The notes beneath the pieces were generated by a model that saw nothing but the letters and a program-made list of their open reading frames with translations, had not been told where the DNA came from and searched no databases. The translations under genes were made by a program, and so were the position numbers. Below, piece by piece: positions 1 through 5,622 of a stretch of DNA of 6,942 nt (within the stretch, counting starts at the first letter, position 1; the number at the start of each line of letters is the position of its first letter). The stretch comes from Hydrogenophilales bacterium RIFOXYD1_FULL_62_11 (GTDB taxonomy: Bacteria > Pseudomonadota > Gammaproteobacteria > Burkholderiales > Thiobacillaceae). The DNA is taken from contig MGZO01000109.1 of NCBI GenBank assembly GCA_001802655.1, forward strand, positions 12,325 to 19,266, written 5' to 3'.

Positions 1-20
1 TCACGGCGATTGAAACGCAT
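1..20 (-). CDS. Possible 5' end of a divergent gene (partial, six codons)
   Basis: On the minus strand an ATG at 20-18 opens a frame reading M-R-F-N-R-R to the window edge. It is preceded by GGAG (complement of 26-29) with a 5-base spacer, and by a perfect TATAAT on the same strand at 65-60. This combination of ribosome binding site, spacing and -10 box suggests a real gene start, divergent from glyA. Six residues are too few to identify a product, and no function is proposed. It could be chance, since the frame cannot be followed further. Confidence 0.4.
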
Positions 21-59
21 GGAAACTCCGGTTCGGGAAATCGAGGGACAAGAACCCGG

Positions 60-65
60 ATTATA
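60..65 (-). promoter_or_regulatory. Putative sigma70 -10 box, leftward promoter
   Basis: The minus strand reads TATAAT here, a perfect -10 hexamer. No convincing TTGACA-like -35 lies 16-18 bases upstream. Transcription would start near 53, giving a leader of about 32 bases before the ATG at 20. An imperfect inverted repeat (27-34, TCCGGTTC, against 52-60, GAACCCGGA) lies just downstream and overlaps the start point. It could be an operator, but this is inference. Confidence 0.45.
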
Positions 66-233
66 AGGACTCCTGTCCGGGCCACGCTTATGCCATTCAC
101 TCGAGCTGAATCGACAGCGCCAGCCGGGCGCGTGCCGATTGGCAACCGCAATTTGGCGTGCTGCGGGCGAATCCTGCCGATTGCTGAAAATGCGGACCGC
201 CGAATCTCACCGCACACGTTCTGAGGCGCGCTT

Positions 234-242
234 TGCTAAAAT
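234..242 (+). promoter_or_regulatory. Putative extended -10 promoter of glyA
   Basis: TGCTAAAAT fits the extended -10 pattern TGnTATAAT with one mismatch in the hexamer (TAAAAT, 237-242). No good -35 is visible, as is common for extended -10 promoters. Transcription would start around 249, leaving a leader of about 20 bases before the glyA ATG at 270. A similar string, TTGCTGAAAATGCG, lies upstream at 181-194. The rest of 66-230 holds no gene, riboswitch or strong hairpin that I can see. Confidence 0.45.
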
Positions 243-269
243 GCGCGTTTTCGCGTTCCGGACTCCGCC

Positions 270-1511
270 ATGTTTGCTCCTCTGCCCCTTGCCCAAACCG
301 ACCCCGACCTGTGGGCGGCGATTCAAAAAGAAGACACGCGCCAGCAGGATCACATCGAGCTGATCGCGTCGGAAAACTACACCAGCCCGGCGGTAATGGA
401 AGCGCAGGGCTCGCAACTCACCAATAAATATGCCGAAGGCTACCCCGGCAAGCGCTACTACGGTGGCTGCGAATACGTCGACATCGTCGAGCAGCTGGCG
501 ATCGACCGCGTCAAGGCGCTGTTCGGCGCCGAAGCCGCCAACGTGCAGCCCAACTCCGGCTCGCAGGCCAACCAGGCGGTGTTCCTGGCTTTCCTCAAAC
601 CGGGCGACACCATCATGGGCATGAGCCTCGCCGAAGGCGGCCATCTCACCCACGGCATGGCACTCAACATGAGCGGCAAGTGGTTCAACGCGGTAGCCTA
701 CGGTCTCAACGAACAGGAAGAAATCGACTACGACAAGATGGAAGCGCTGGCACGCGAGCACAAGCCCAAGCTGATCATCGCCGGCGCCTCGGCCTACGCG
801 CTGCGCATCGACTTCGAGCGTTTCGCCAAGATTGCCAAGGAAATCGGCGCCATCTTCATGGTCGACATGGCGCACTACGCCGGCCTCATCGCCGCGGGCG
901 TCTACCCCAACCCGGTGCCGTTTGCCGACGTGGTGACCTCGACCACCCACAAGACCCTGCGCGGTCCGCGCGGCGGCATCATCCTGATGAAGGCCGAGCA
1001 CGAGAAGGCGATCAACAGCGCCATCTTCCCCGGCCTGCAGGGCGGCCCGCTGATGCACGTCATCGCCGGCAAGGCGGTGGCGTTCAAGGAAGCCTCGACC
1101 AAGGAATTCAAGCGTTACCAGGAACAGGTCATCGACAACGCGCTGGTGATGTGCAAGGTGCTGGTCGAGCGTGGCCTGCGCATCATTTCCGGCCGCACCG
1201 AGAGCCATGTGTTCCTGGTCGACCTGCAGGCGAAGAATCTCACCGGGAAGGAAGCCGAAGCCCTGCTCGGCCGTGCCCACATCACGGTCAACAAGAACTC
1301 CATCCCCAACGACCCGCAGAAGCCCTTCGTCACCAGCGGCATCCGCATCGGCACCCCGGCGATGACCACGCGCGGCTTCACTGAACTGGAAGCTGAACAG
1401 TTGGCGCACCTGATTGCCGATGTGCTCGAAGCCCCCAACGACGAGGCCGTGATCGAGCGGGTGAAGGCTGACGTGGCGAAGCTGACGGCAAAGTTTCCTG
1501 TGTATGGGTGA
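270..1511 (+). CDS. glyA: Serine hydroxymethyltransferase
   Basis: This cytosolic PLP enzyme interconverts serine plus tetrahydrofolate with glycine plus 5,10-methylenetetrahydrofolate, the main source of one-carbon units. The 413-residue product is full length (the E. coli enzyme has 417) and very close to the family throughout. Visible landmarks are HIELIASEN near residue 28, the segment YAEGYPGKRYYGGCEY at 54-69, SGSQAN at 96-101, GGHLTHG with H125, VDMAH with D199, the PLP-binding lysine K228 in STTHKTLRGPRGG, and SGIRIGTPA with R359. The ATG at 270 fits the usual N-terminus; only a weak GGA (260-262) serves as ribosome binding site. It probably has its own promoter (234-242). nrdR follows after 85 bases of heptad repeats. 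No key residue is missing. Confidence 0.98.
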   Translation: MFAPLPLAQTDPDLWAAIQKEDTRQQDHIELIASENYTSPAVMEAQGSQLTNKYAEGYPGKRYYGGCEYVDIVEQLAIDRVKALFGAEAANVQPNSGSQANQAVFLAFLKPGDTIMGMSLAEGGHLTHGMALNMSGKWFNAVAYGLNEQEEIDYDKMEALAREHKPKLIIAGASAYALRIDFERFAKIAKEIGAIFMVDMAHYAGLIAAGVYPNPVPFADVVTSTTHKTLRGPRGGIILMKAEHEKAINSAIFPGLQGGPLMHVIAGKAVAFKEASTKEFKRYQEQVIDNALVMCKVLVERGLRIISGRTESHVFLVDLQAKNLTGKEAEALLGRAHITVNKNSIPNDPQKPFVTSGIRIGTPAMTTRGFTELEAEQLAHLIADVLEAPNDEAVIERVKADVAKLTAKFPVYG

Positions 1512-1598
1512 ACGGTGAGCAGGAAGCGGTGAGTGGAAGGCCCCTCACCGCTCGCCACTTACCACTCACAGCTCACGGCTTACCGCTCCCCCTCACAT
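1506..1598. repeat. Back-to-back degenerate heptanucleotide array between glyA and nrdR
   Basis: The left half reads in 7-base steps GGGTGAA (1506), CGGTGAG (1513), CAGGAAG (1520), CGGTGAG (1527). After a 10-base centre (1534-1543) the right half shows the complementary unit: CTCACCG (1544), CTCGCCA, CTTACCA, CTCACAG, CTCACGG, CTTACCG (1579), a 6-base CTCCCC (1586), then CTCACAT (1592). The two halves are therefore inverted heptad arrays. AGCGGTGAG (1525-1533) and CTCACCGCT (1544-1552) form a perfect 9-bp hairpin. The first unit contains the glyA stop codon and the last contains the AT of the nrdR start. No T-run follows, so it is not an ordinary terminator. Any function is unknown. Confidence 0.8.
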
Positions 1599-2046
1599 GA
1601 AATGTCCCTTCTGCGGCTCCCTCGACACCCAGGTCATTGACTCCCGCGTCAATGAAGTGGGCGACGCGATTCGCCGGCGCCGCCGCTGCGCGGCGTGCGA
1701 CAAACGTTTCACCACCTGGGAAACCGCCGAGTTGCGGCCACCGCAAATCGTCAAGACCAACGGCACCCGCGAGGATTTTTCCGAATCCAAGCTGCGCGAA
1801 GGCTTTCGCCGCGCCCTGCACAAGCGCCCGGTTTCGACCGAACTGGTTGATGCAGCGGTCGACCGCATCCGCCAGCGCCTGCTGACGCTGGGCGAACGCG
1901 AAATCCCGGCGCGCGAAGTCGGCGAGCTGGTGATGAACGAGCTGAAAAAGCTCGACAAGGTCGCCTACATCCGTTTTGCCTCGGTGTACCGCAGCTTCCA
2001 GGACGTCGAAGACTTCCGCGACGTCATTCGCGACATCGATCAGTAA
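1597..2046 (+). CDS. nrdR: Transcriptional repressor NrdR
   Basis: NrdR is a nucleotide-sensing repressor of ribonucleotide reductase genes. It binds NrdR boxes through an N-terminal zinc ribbon and senses ATP/dATP through an ATP-cone domain. The 149-residue product has exactly the E. coli length. It starts MKCPFCG and carries the four zinc cysteines C3, C6, C31 and C34, the basic run of five arginines at 26-30, FTTWE at 38-42, and an ATP-cone over about residues 49-139 ending in KLDKVAYIRFASVYRSF. The ATG at 1597 is fixed by the zinc-ribbon start. There is no recognisable Shine-Dalgarno, because the sequence just upstream is heptad repeat. The TAA stop directly abuts the ribD ATG. No NrdR box is evident in the window, so its targets lie elsewhere. 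Confidence 0.98.
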   Translation: MKCPFCGSLDTQVIDSRVNEVGDAIRRRRRCAACDKRFTTWETAELRPPQIVKTNGTREDFSESKLREGFRRALHKRPVSTELVDAAVDRIRQRLLTLGEREIPAREVGELVMNELKKLDKVAYIRFASVYRSFQDVEDFRDVIRDIDQ

Positions 2047-3138
2047 ATGCCCCGTATCGACCGTTTCAGCATCGCCGACCATGCTCACATGGCGCGTGCG
2101 CTGCAACTCGCGGCGCGCGGGCGCTACACCACCAGCCCCAATCCGCGCGTCGGCTGCGTCATCGTCAGGGATGGGCGTGTTGTCGGCGAAGGCTGGCATG
2201 AACGCGCCGGCACCCCGCACGCCGAAGTCCATGCGCTCAAAGCGGCGGGCGATGCCGCGCGCGGTGCGACGGTGTACGTCACGCTCGAACCCTGCTCACA
2301 TCACGGCCGCACCCCGCCGTGCGCCGAAGCGCTCATCAATGCTGGCGTGGGACGCGTGGTGGCGGCAATGACCGATCCCAACCCGTTGGTCGCAGGCGGT
2401 GGAATTTCCATGCTGACGCTGGCGGGTGTTGAGGCCGAGGTGGGGTTGATGCAGGCCGAGGCACGCGCGCTCAACCCCGGCTTCGTCTCACGCATGACGC
2501 GGCAGCGTCCGTGGGTGCGCCTCAAGACGGCCAGCACACTGGACGGCAAGACCGCACTTGCCAACGGCCAGTCGCAATGGATCACCGGCGAGGCCGCACG
2601 TGCGGACGTGCAGCACCTGCGCGCCCGCGCCTGCGCCATCCTCACCGGCAGCGGCACCGTGCTGGCGGACAACCCGCGCATGAACGTGCGCGACTTCGAC
2701 ATTGGCCGGCAGCCGTTGCGGGTGGTGGTCGATTCCGCATTGCGCACGCCGGCGGATGCGGCGATCCTGCCTGCGCTCATCGCCTGCCATCATGCTGATC
2801 CAACAACACGCGCTTTGCTCGAACGGTCGGGGGCGGAGGTGGTCGAGTTGCCAGGGGCGGACGGCCGCGTCGACTTGTTGGCTTTGTTTACGCTACTAGC
2901 GCAACGCGGCGTCAACGAACTGCACATCGAAGCCGGCGCGGCATTGAATGGCGCGTTGCTCGCCGCCGGGCTGGTCGATGAATGGGTGGCCTATGTGGCG
3001 CCGATGGCGGTGGGCGACGATGCGCGCGGGCTGCTCGCGCAGGCGCCGCTTACTTCGCTGGCCGATGCAGCACGGTTTCAATTGAGTGATGTGCGTCAGG
3101 TCGGTAGTGACGTGCGGCTGACCTTGTTGCCGAAATAA
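2047..3138 (+). CDS. ribD: Bifunctional riboflavin biosynthesis deaminase/reductase
   Basis: RibD carries out two successive steps of riboflavin synthesis in the cytosol: deamination of the pyrimidine intermediate made from GTP, then NADPH-dependent reduction of its ribosyl side chain. The product has 363 residues (E. coli 367). The deaminase domain covers about 12-145, with zinc ligands H58, C83 and C92 and catalytic E60 in HAEVHAL and PCSHHGRTPPC. The reductase domain covers about 154-362, with KTASTLDGKTA (160-170), QWITG, ADNPR and the late IEAGAALNGALLAAGLVDEW-type segment. The ATG lies directly on the nrdR stop (TAAATG) without a clear ribosome binding site, pointing to translational coupling. 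An internal ATG at residue 15 is a less likely start. No FMN riboswitch precedes it, and no ribE follows. Confidence 0.97.
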   Translation: MPRIDRFSIADHAHMARALQLAARGRYTTSPNPRVGCVIVRDGRVVGEGWHERAGTPHAEVHALKAAGDAARGATVYVTLEPCSHHGRTPPCAEALINAGVGRVVAAMTDPNPLVAGGGISMLTLAGVEAEVGLMQAEARALNPGFVSRMTRQRPWVRLKTASTLDGKTALANGQSQWITGEAARADVQHLRARACAILTGSGTVLADNPRMNVRDFDIGRQPLRVVVDSALRTPADAAILPALIACHHADPTTRALLERSGAEVVELPGADGRVDLLALFTLLAQRGVNELHIEAGAALNGALLAAGLVDEWVAYVAPMAVGDDARGLLAQAPLTSLADAARFQLSDVRQVGSDVRLTLLPK

Positions 3139-3220
3139 GCGCGCGCAAAACGTCCTGTTGAAATAGTTGGCAACTTCACCAAGACGGCGGTTCGTTGGCC
3201 GGGGGTAGCCCGGCAGCTAG

Positions 3221-3250
3221 TTGCTTTTCTTGTCTCGCCAAGAAAAGTAA
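3221..3250. other. AT-rich perfect hairpin inside the repeat
   Basis: CTTTTCTTG (3224-3232) and CAAGAAAAG (3239-3247) are perfect inverted copies around the 6-base loop TCTCGC. The pairing extends to 12 bp by one G-T wobble and two T-A pairs (TTG/TAA at the ends). No U-run follows on either strand, so it is better seen as the structural core of the repeat than as a terminator. Confidence 0.7.
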
Positions 3251-3306
3251 CCAAAAGAAGGCGACCCCAACACCCCCGAATTCCCGAAAATCAAACCTGC
3301 CGGACG

Positions 3307-3353
3307 GGCGGCGAAGAACTCGCCCCGCCTTGCTGTTTTTAATTTTGTTTTTT
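3307..3353 (+). terminator. Possible Rho-independent terminator downstream of ribD
   Basis: GGCGGCGA (3307-3314) can pair with TCGCCCCGCC (3320-3329) around the loop AGAAC. This gives 8 base pairs, with a 2-base bulge at 3325-3326. The stem is followed at once by a T-rich tract (3330-3353, containing runs of 5, 4 and 6 T). It lies about 170 bases after the ribD stop, so it would end the glyA-nrdR-ribD transcript from within the repeat element. The bulge and interrupted T-tract make it a moderate candidate. Confidence 0.4.
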
Positions 3354-3504
3354 GTGGGCGGGACTCAAACACCTTCGCCGCTGATCCGCCCGGCAGGCTC
3401 GATTTCCGGCGGGGCTGTAAGGGGAAGAAAGTCAAAACCAGGGCACTTTAGACCGGACGTTTTGAGTACTTGTGTTAAGACGCATATTTGCGCGTGGTGC
3501 AGTA

Positions 3505-4098
3505 TCAAATCTTTACTTTGACATCGCATTCACGGCCCTGCAATTTGTAGTTTGGCGGCTTGATGCCCAGCGGCACATAGAAATTGTTGACCACCAGAGT
3601 GGGGACTCCACGAAACGCTATTTCCAAGAGTTCTGATCCTTGGTCATGCTTCGTAAATGAAGATGTCGTGTGCGCCAAGCCCTTGTTTGCCAAATACACA
3701 GCGAAAGCCAGTGCCGCCTCGGCTTCGTCTTTTAAGCCTGGATACGCTTGTACGGTCCGTTGAACAGTGAGCTTGGATAGACCGGGAAAATGTTCGATAC
3801 CGATGTCGTCGTTCCTTCTGCGGTTCGGAATCTCGATGAGTTCCGTTTGACTCTTTTCCTTTAGCCCCAATCCCAAGAACTCAAGTAACGCACGGCAATG
3901 AACTATTGCCGATTCGACAGCGCCGTTCGTAAACGCTGTAGCTTTACCCTCGATGACTTGCTTGCCGTCGAAGAAAATTTCGATCGATGGCACTTCGTCC
4001 CAAGCGGCTGAATGCCGAAGTGCGAGATGTCCAATAGCGACAGCACGCAGCCGGTACTCAAGCAGCGATAGAACCTCGAGGGTCGGCGTATTCATCAT
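3505..4098 (-). CDS. Hypothetical protein of unknown function
   Basis: I do not recognise this 197-residue protein with certainty. The start is ATG at 4098 (a second ATG follows at 4095), with a strong GGAGG at 4113-4109, 10 bases upstream and inside the 23-base gap after tldD. There is no signal peptide or clear membrane segment, so it is probably cytosolic. The middle looks helical (residues 58-80, with HCRALLEFLGLG) and a second helical stretch leads to ANKGLAHTT (137-145). This N-x4-H pattern recalls HEPN-like domains, but the usual arginine of R-x4-6-H is absent, so this is a weak guess. By eye the gene is clearly less GC-rich than its neighbours and uses more AT-ending codons, suggesting acquisition. 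It sits at the 3' end of the yhdP-nit-tldD operon and is probably co-transcribed with it. Confidence 0.72.
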   Translation of the reverse strand: MMNTPTLEVLSLLEYRLRAVAIGHLALRHSAAWDEVPSIEIFFDGKQVIEGKATAFTNGAVESAIVHCRALLEFLGLGLKEKSQTELIEIPNRRRNDDIGIEHFPGLSKLTVQRTVQAYPGLKDEAEAALAFAVYLANKGLAHTTSSFTKHDQGSELLEIAFRGVPTLVVNNFYVPLGIKPPNYKLQGRECDVKVKI

Positions 4099-4108
4099 GC
4101 ACCGCACA

Positions 4109-4113
4109 CCTCC
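4109..4113 (-). promoter_or_regulatory. Strong ribosome binding site of the hypothetical gene
   Basis: The minus strand reads GGAGG here, 10 bases before the ATG at 4098 and 13 before the one at 4095. It lies after the tldD stop codon (4124-4122). It favours the 197-residue start over a longer frame that would overlap the tldD 3' end, and indicates that this gene is really translated. Confidence 0.65.
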
Positions 4114-4121
4114 AACAAGCC

Positions 4122-5594
4122 TTACGCAGTCCCGCCCACCGTCAATCCATCGATCCGCAGCGTCGGCTGGCCCACGCCGACCGGCACGCTCTGCCCTTCT
4201 TTTCCGCACGTGCCCACACCCGAATCCATTTCCATGTCGTTGCCGATCATCGACACGCGCGTCAGTACTTCGGGGCCGTTGCCGATCAGGGTGGCGCCTT
4301 TCACCGGATAGGTGATCTTGCCGTCTTCGATCATGTAGGCCTCGGCGGCGGAGAAGACGAACTTGCCGCTGGTGATGTCGACCTGGCCGCCGCCGAAGTT
4401 GACGGCGTAGAGACCGTTCTTCACCGAGGCGATGATTTCTGCCGGGTCTTTGTCGCCATTGAGCATCAGCGTATTGGTCATGCGCGGCATGGTGAGGTGC
4501 GCATACGATTCGCGGCGTGCATTGCCGGTGACCGGCATGCCCATCAGGCGCGCGTTCATCATGTCCTGCATGTAGCCGGTGAGGATGCCGTCCTCGATCA
4601 GCGTGGTGCGCTGGGTGGGGTTGCCTTCGTCGTCGATGTTGAGCGAGCCGCGGCGCAGCGGGATGGTGCCGTCGTCGACCACGGTGACGCCGGGCGCGGC
4701 GACGCGCTCGCCGATGCGGCCGGCAAACGCCGAGCTGCCCTTGCGGTTGAAGTCGCCTTCGAGACCGTGGCCAATCGCTTCGTGCAGCAGGATGCCGGGC
4801 CAGCCGGAACCGAGCACGACGGTCATGCTGCCGGCCGGCGCGGGGCGGGCGTCGAGATTGACGCTGGCCTGATGTACCGCCTGGCGGGCATAAATGTCGA
4901 GAATATCGTCGGTGAAATAGCTGTAGTCGAAGCGGCCACCGCCGCCCCCGCTGCCCTGCTCGCGGCGGCCGTCCTGTTCCGAAATCACCTGCAGCGACAA
5001 GCGCACCAGCGGGCGCACGTCGGCGGCGAGATGGCCGTCGGAACGCGCAACGAAAATCACTTCGTATTCGGAAGCAAGGCTGGCCATGACCTGGATCACG
5101 CGCGGATCCATGGCGCGGGCTTTCTTCTCCAGCCGTTCCAGCAATGCCACCTTGTCGGCGTCCTGCAAACTTACCAGCGGATCGACCGCGTTGTACAGCA
5201 GGCGACTGTCGCCGCGGCGCGCCACGGCAGTCTGCCGCTGCTGCCCGGCGCGGGCGATGGCGCGGGTGGCGTCGGCTGCTGCACCCAGCGCATCGAGGCT
5301 GATGTCGTCGGAATAGGCGAAGGCGGTTTTCTCGCCGGAGATCGCGCGTACGCCGACACCCTGATCGATGTTGAAGCTGCCGGATTTGACCTGGCCTTCT
5401 TCCAGGCTCCAGCCCTCGGAGCGCGAGTACTGGAAATACAGATCGGCGTAATCCACGTCGTGCGACATCAGGCGCGAAAACACCGGCGCGAGCTTGTCGG
5501 CGTCGAGGCCGTTGGAGGTCAGCAGCGTGGCCTCGGCAGACTGGAAAAGCTGTTCGGCGGTTTGAATCGGTACGAAGGCGTCGATAGGGTTCAT
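4122..5594 (-). CDS. tldD: Metalloprotease TldD
   Basis: TldD is the zinc-bearing subunit of the TldD-TldE (PmbA) cytosolic protease, known for maturing microcin B17 and degrading the antitoxin CcdA, and for cutting unfolded peptides generally. The product has 490 residues (E. coli 481). The metal motif HEAIGH is at 271-276, in ILLHEAIGHGLEGD. The cysteine-bearing GTCGKEGQ (C463) near the C-terminus is the third zinc ligand in the family. The glycine-rich nucleotide-independent fold shows typical blocks such as DYADLYFQ (48-55) and NFGGGQVDITSGKF (399-412). A run of glycines at 216-220 is a small local oddity. The ATG at 5594 has AGGA 7 bases upstream; the frame stays open 32 codons further upstream but that part overlaps the nitrilase 3' end and is not TldD-like. 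Its partner gene tldE is not in the window. Confidence 0.97.
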   Translation of the reverse strand: MNPIDAFVPIQTAEQLFQSAEATLLTSNGLDADKLAPVFSRLMSHDVDYADLYFQYSRSEGWSLEEGQVKSGSFNIDQGVGVRAISGEKTAFAYSDDISLDALGAAADATRAIARAGQQRQTAVARRGDSRLLYNAVDPLVSLQDADKVALLERLEKKARAMDPRVIQVMASLASEYEVIFVARSDGHLAADVRPLVRLSLQVISEQDGRREQGSGGGGGRFDYSYFTDDILDIYARQAVHQASVNLDARPAPAGSMTVVLGSGWPGILLHEAIGHGLEGDFNRKGSSAFAGRIGERVAAPGVTVVDDGTIPLRRGSLNIDDEGNPTQRTTLIEDGILTGYMQDMMNARLMGMPVTGNARRESYAHLTMPRMTNTLMLNGDKDPAEIIASVKNGLYAVNFGGGQVDITSGKFVFSAAEAYMIEDGKITYPVKGATLIGNGPEVLTRVSMIGNDMEMDSGVGTCGKEGQSVPVGVGQPTLRIDGLTVGGTA

Positions 5595-5622
5595 CACGGT
5601 TTCCTGACTATTCGGTTCTGGA

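Larger units (their letters stand above)
3198..3420. repeat. Dispersed intergenic repeat-like element, several inverted repeats
   Basis: This non-coding stretch after ribD is rich in self-complementarity. It has a 6-bp hairpin GCCGGG/CCCGGC (3198-3203, 3209-3214), a long AT-rich hairpin (3221-3250), a bulged GC hairpin followed by a T-rich tract (3307-3353), and CCTGCCGG (3296-3303), which is complementary to the CCGGCAGG at 3390-3397. GCCCGGCAG occurs directly repeated at 3208-3216 and 3388-3396, 180 bases apart. From memory the block AAGAAAAGTAACCAAAAGAA (3240-3259) and what follows recur between genes in many beta- and gammaproteobacteria, often mis-annotated as short hypothetical proteins. 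The boundaries are estimates. There is no transposase. The remaining gap, 3139-3197 and 3421-3504, shows nothing I can name. Confidence 0.65.

Noticed and set aside
137..144. ribD internal or tldD N-terminal hints of frameshift, and a TTGGCA at 139-144 as a glyA -35
   Set aside because: All full-length genes align end to end with their families without a break, and the TTGGCA lies far too far from the -10 at 237 to act as its -35.
207..1409. 400-codon open frame antisense to glyA
   Set aside because: It mirrors glyA, whose GC-rich codon use keeps the opposite frame open. Its translation is Gly/Val/Ala/His/Asp-rich with no family resemblance, while glyA is fully conserved.
1525..1552. Hairpin after glyA as a Rho-independent terminator
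   Set aside because: The 9-bp stem is good but no T-run follows; more heptad units do. It fits the inverted arrays better.
1512..2046. FMN or glycine riboswitch for ribD or glyA
   Set aside because: The ribD upstream sequence is nrdR coding sequence, and the glyA leader is only about 20 bases. Neither can hold such an element.
3195..3521. Short open frames on both strands over the repeat (108 and 72 codons)
   Set aside because: They are translations of a dispersed non-coding repeat, full of hairpins and low-complexity residues. Similar short proteins in databases are probably the same artefact.
4099..4209. 37-codon upstream extension of the unknown gene into tldD
   Set aside because: The extension is Arg/Gly/Ala-rich like an antisense-type shadow, overlaps the tldD 3' end, and a strong GGAGG precedes the later ATG at 4098.
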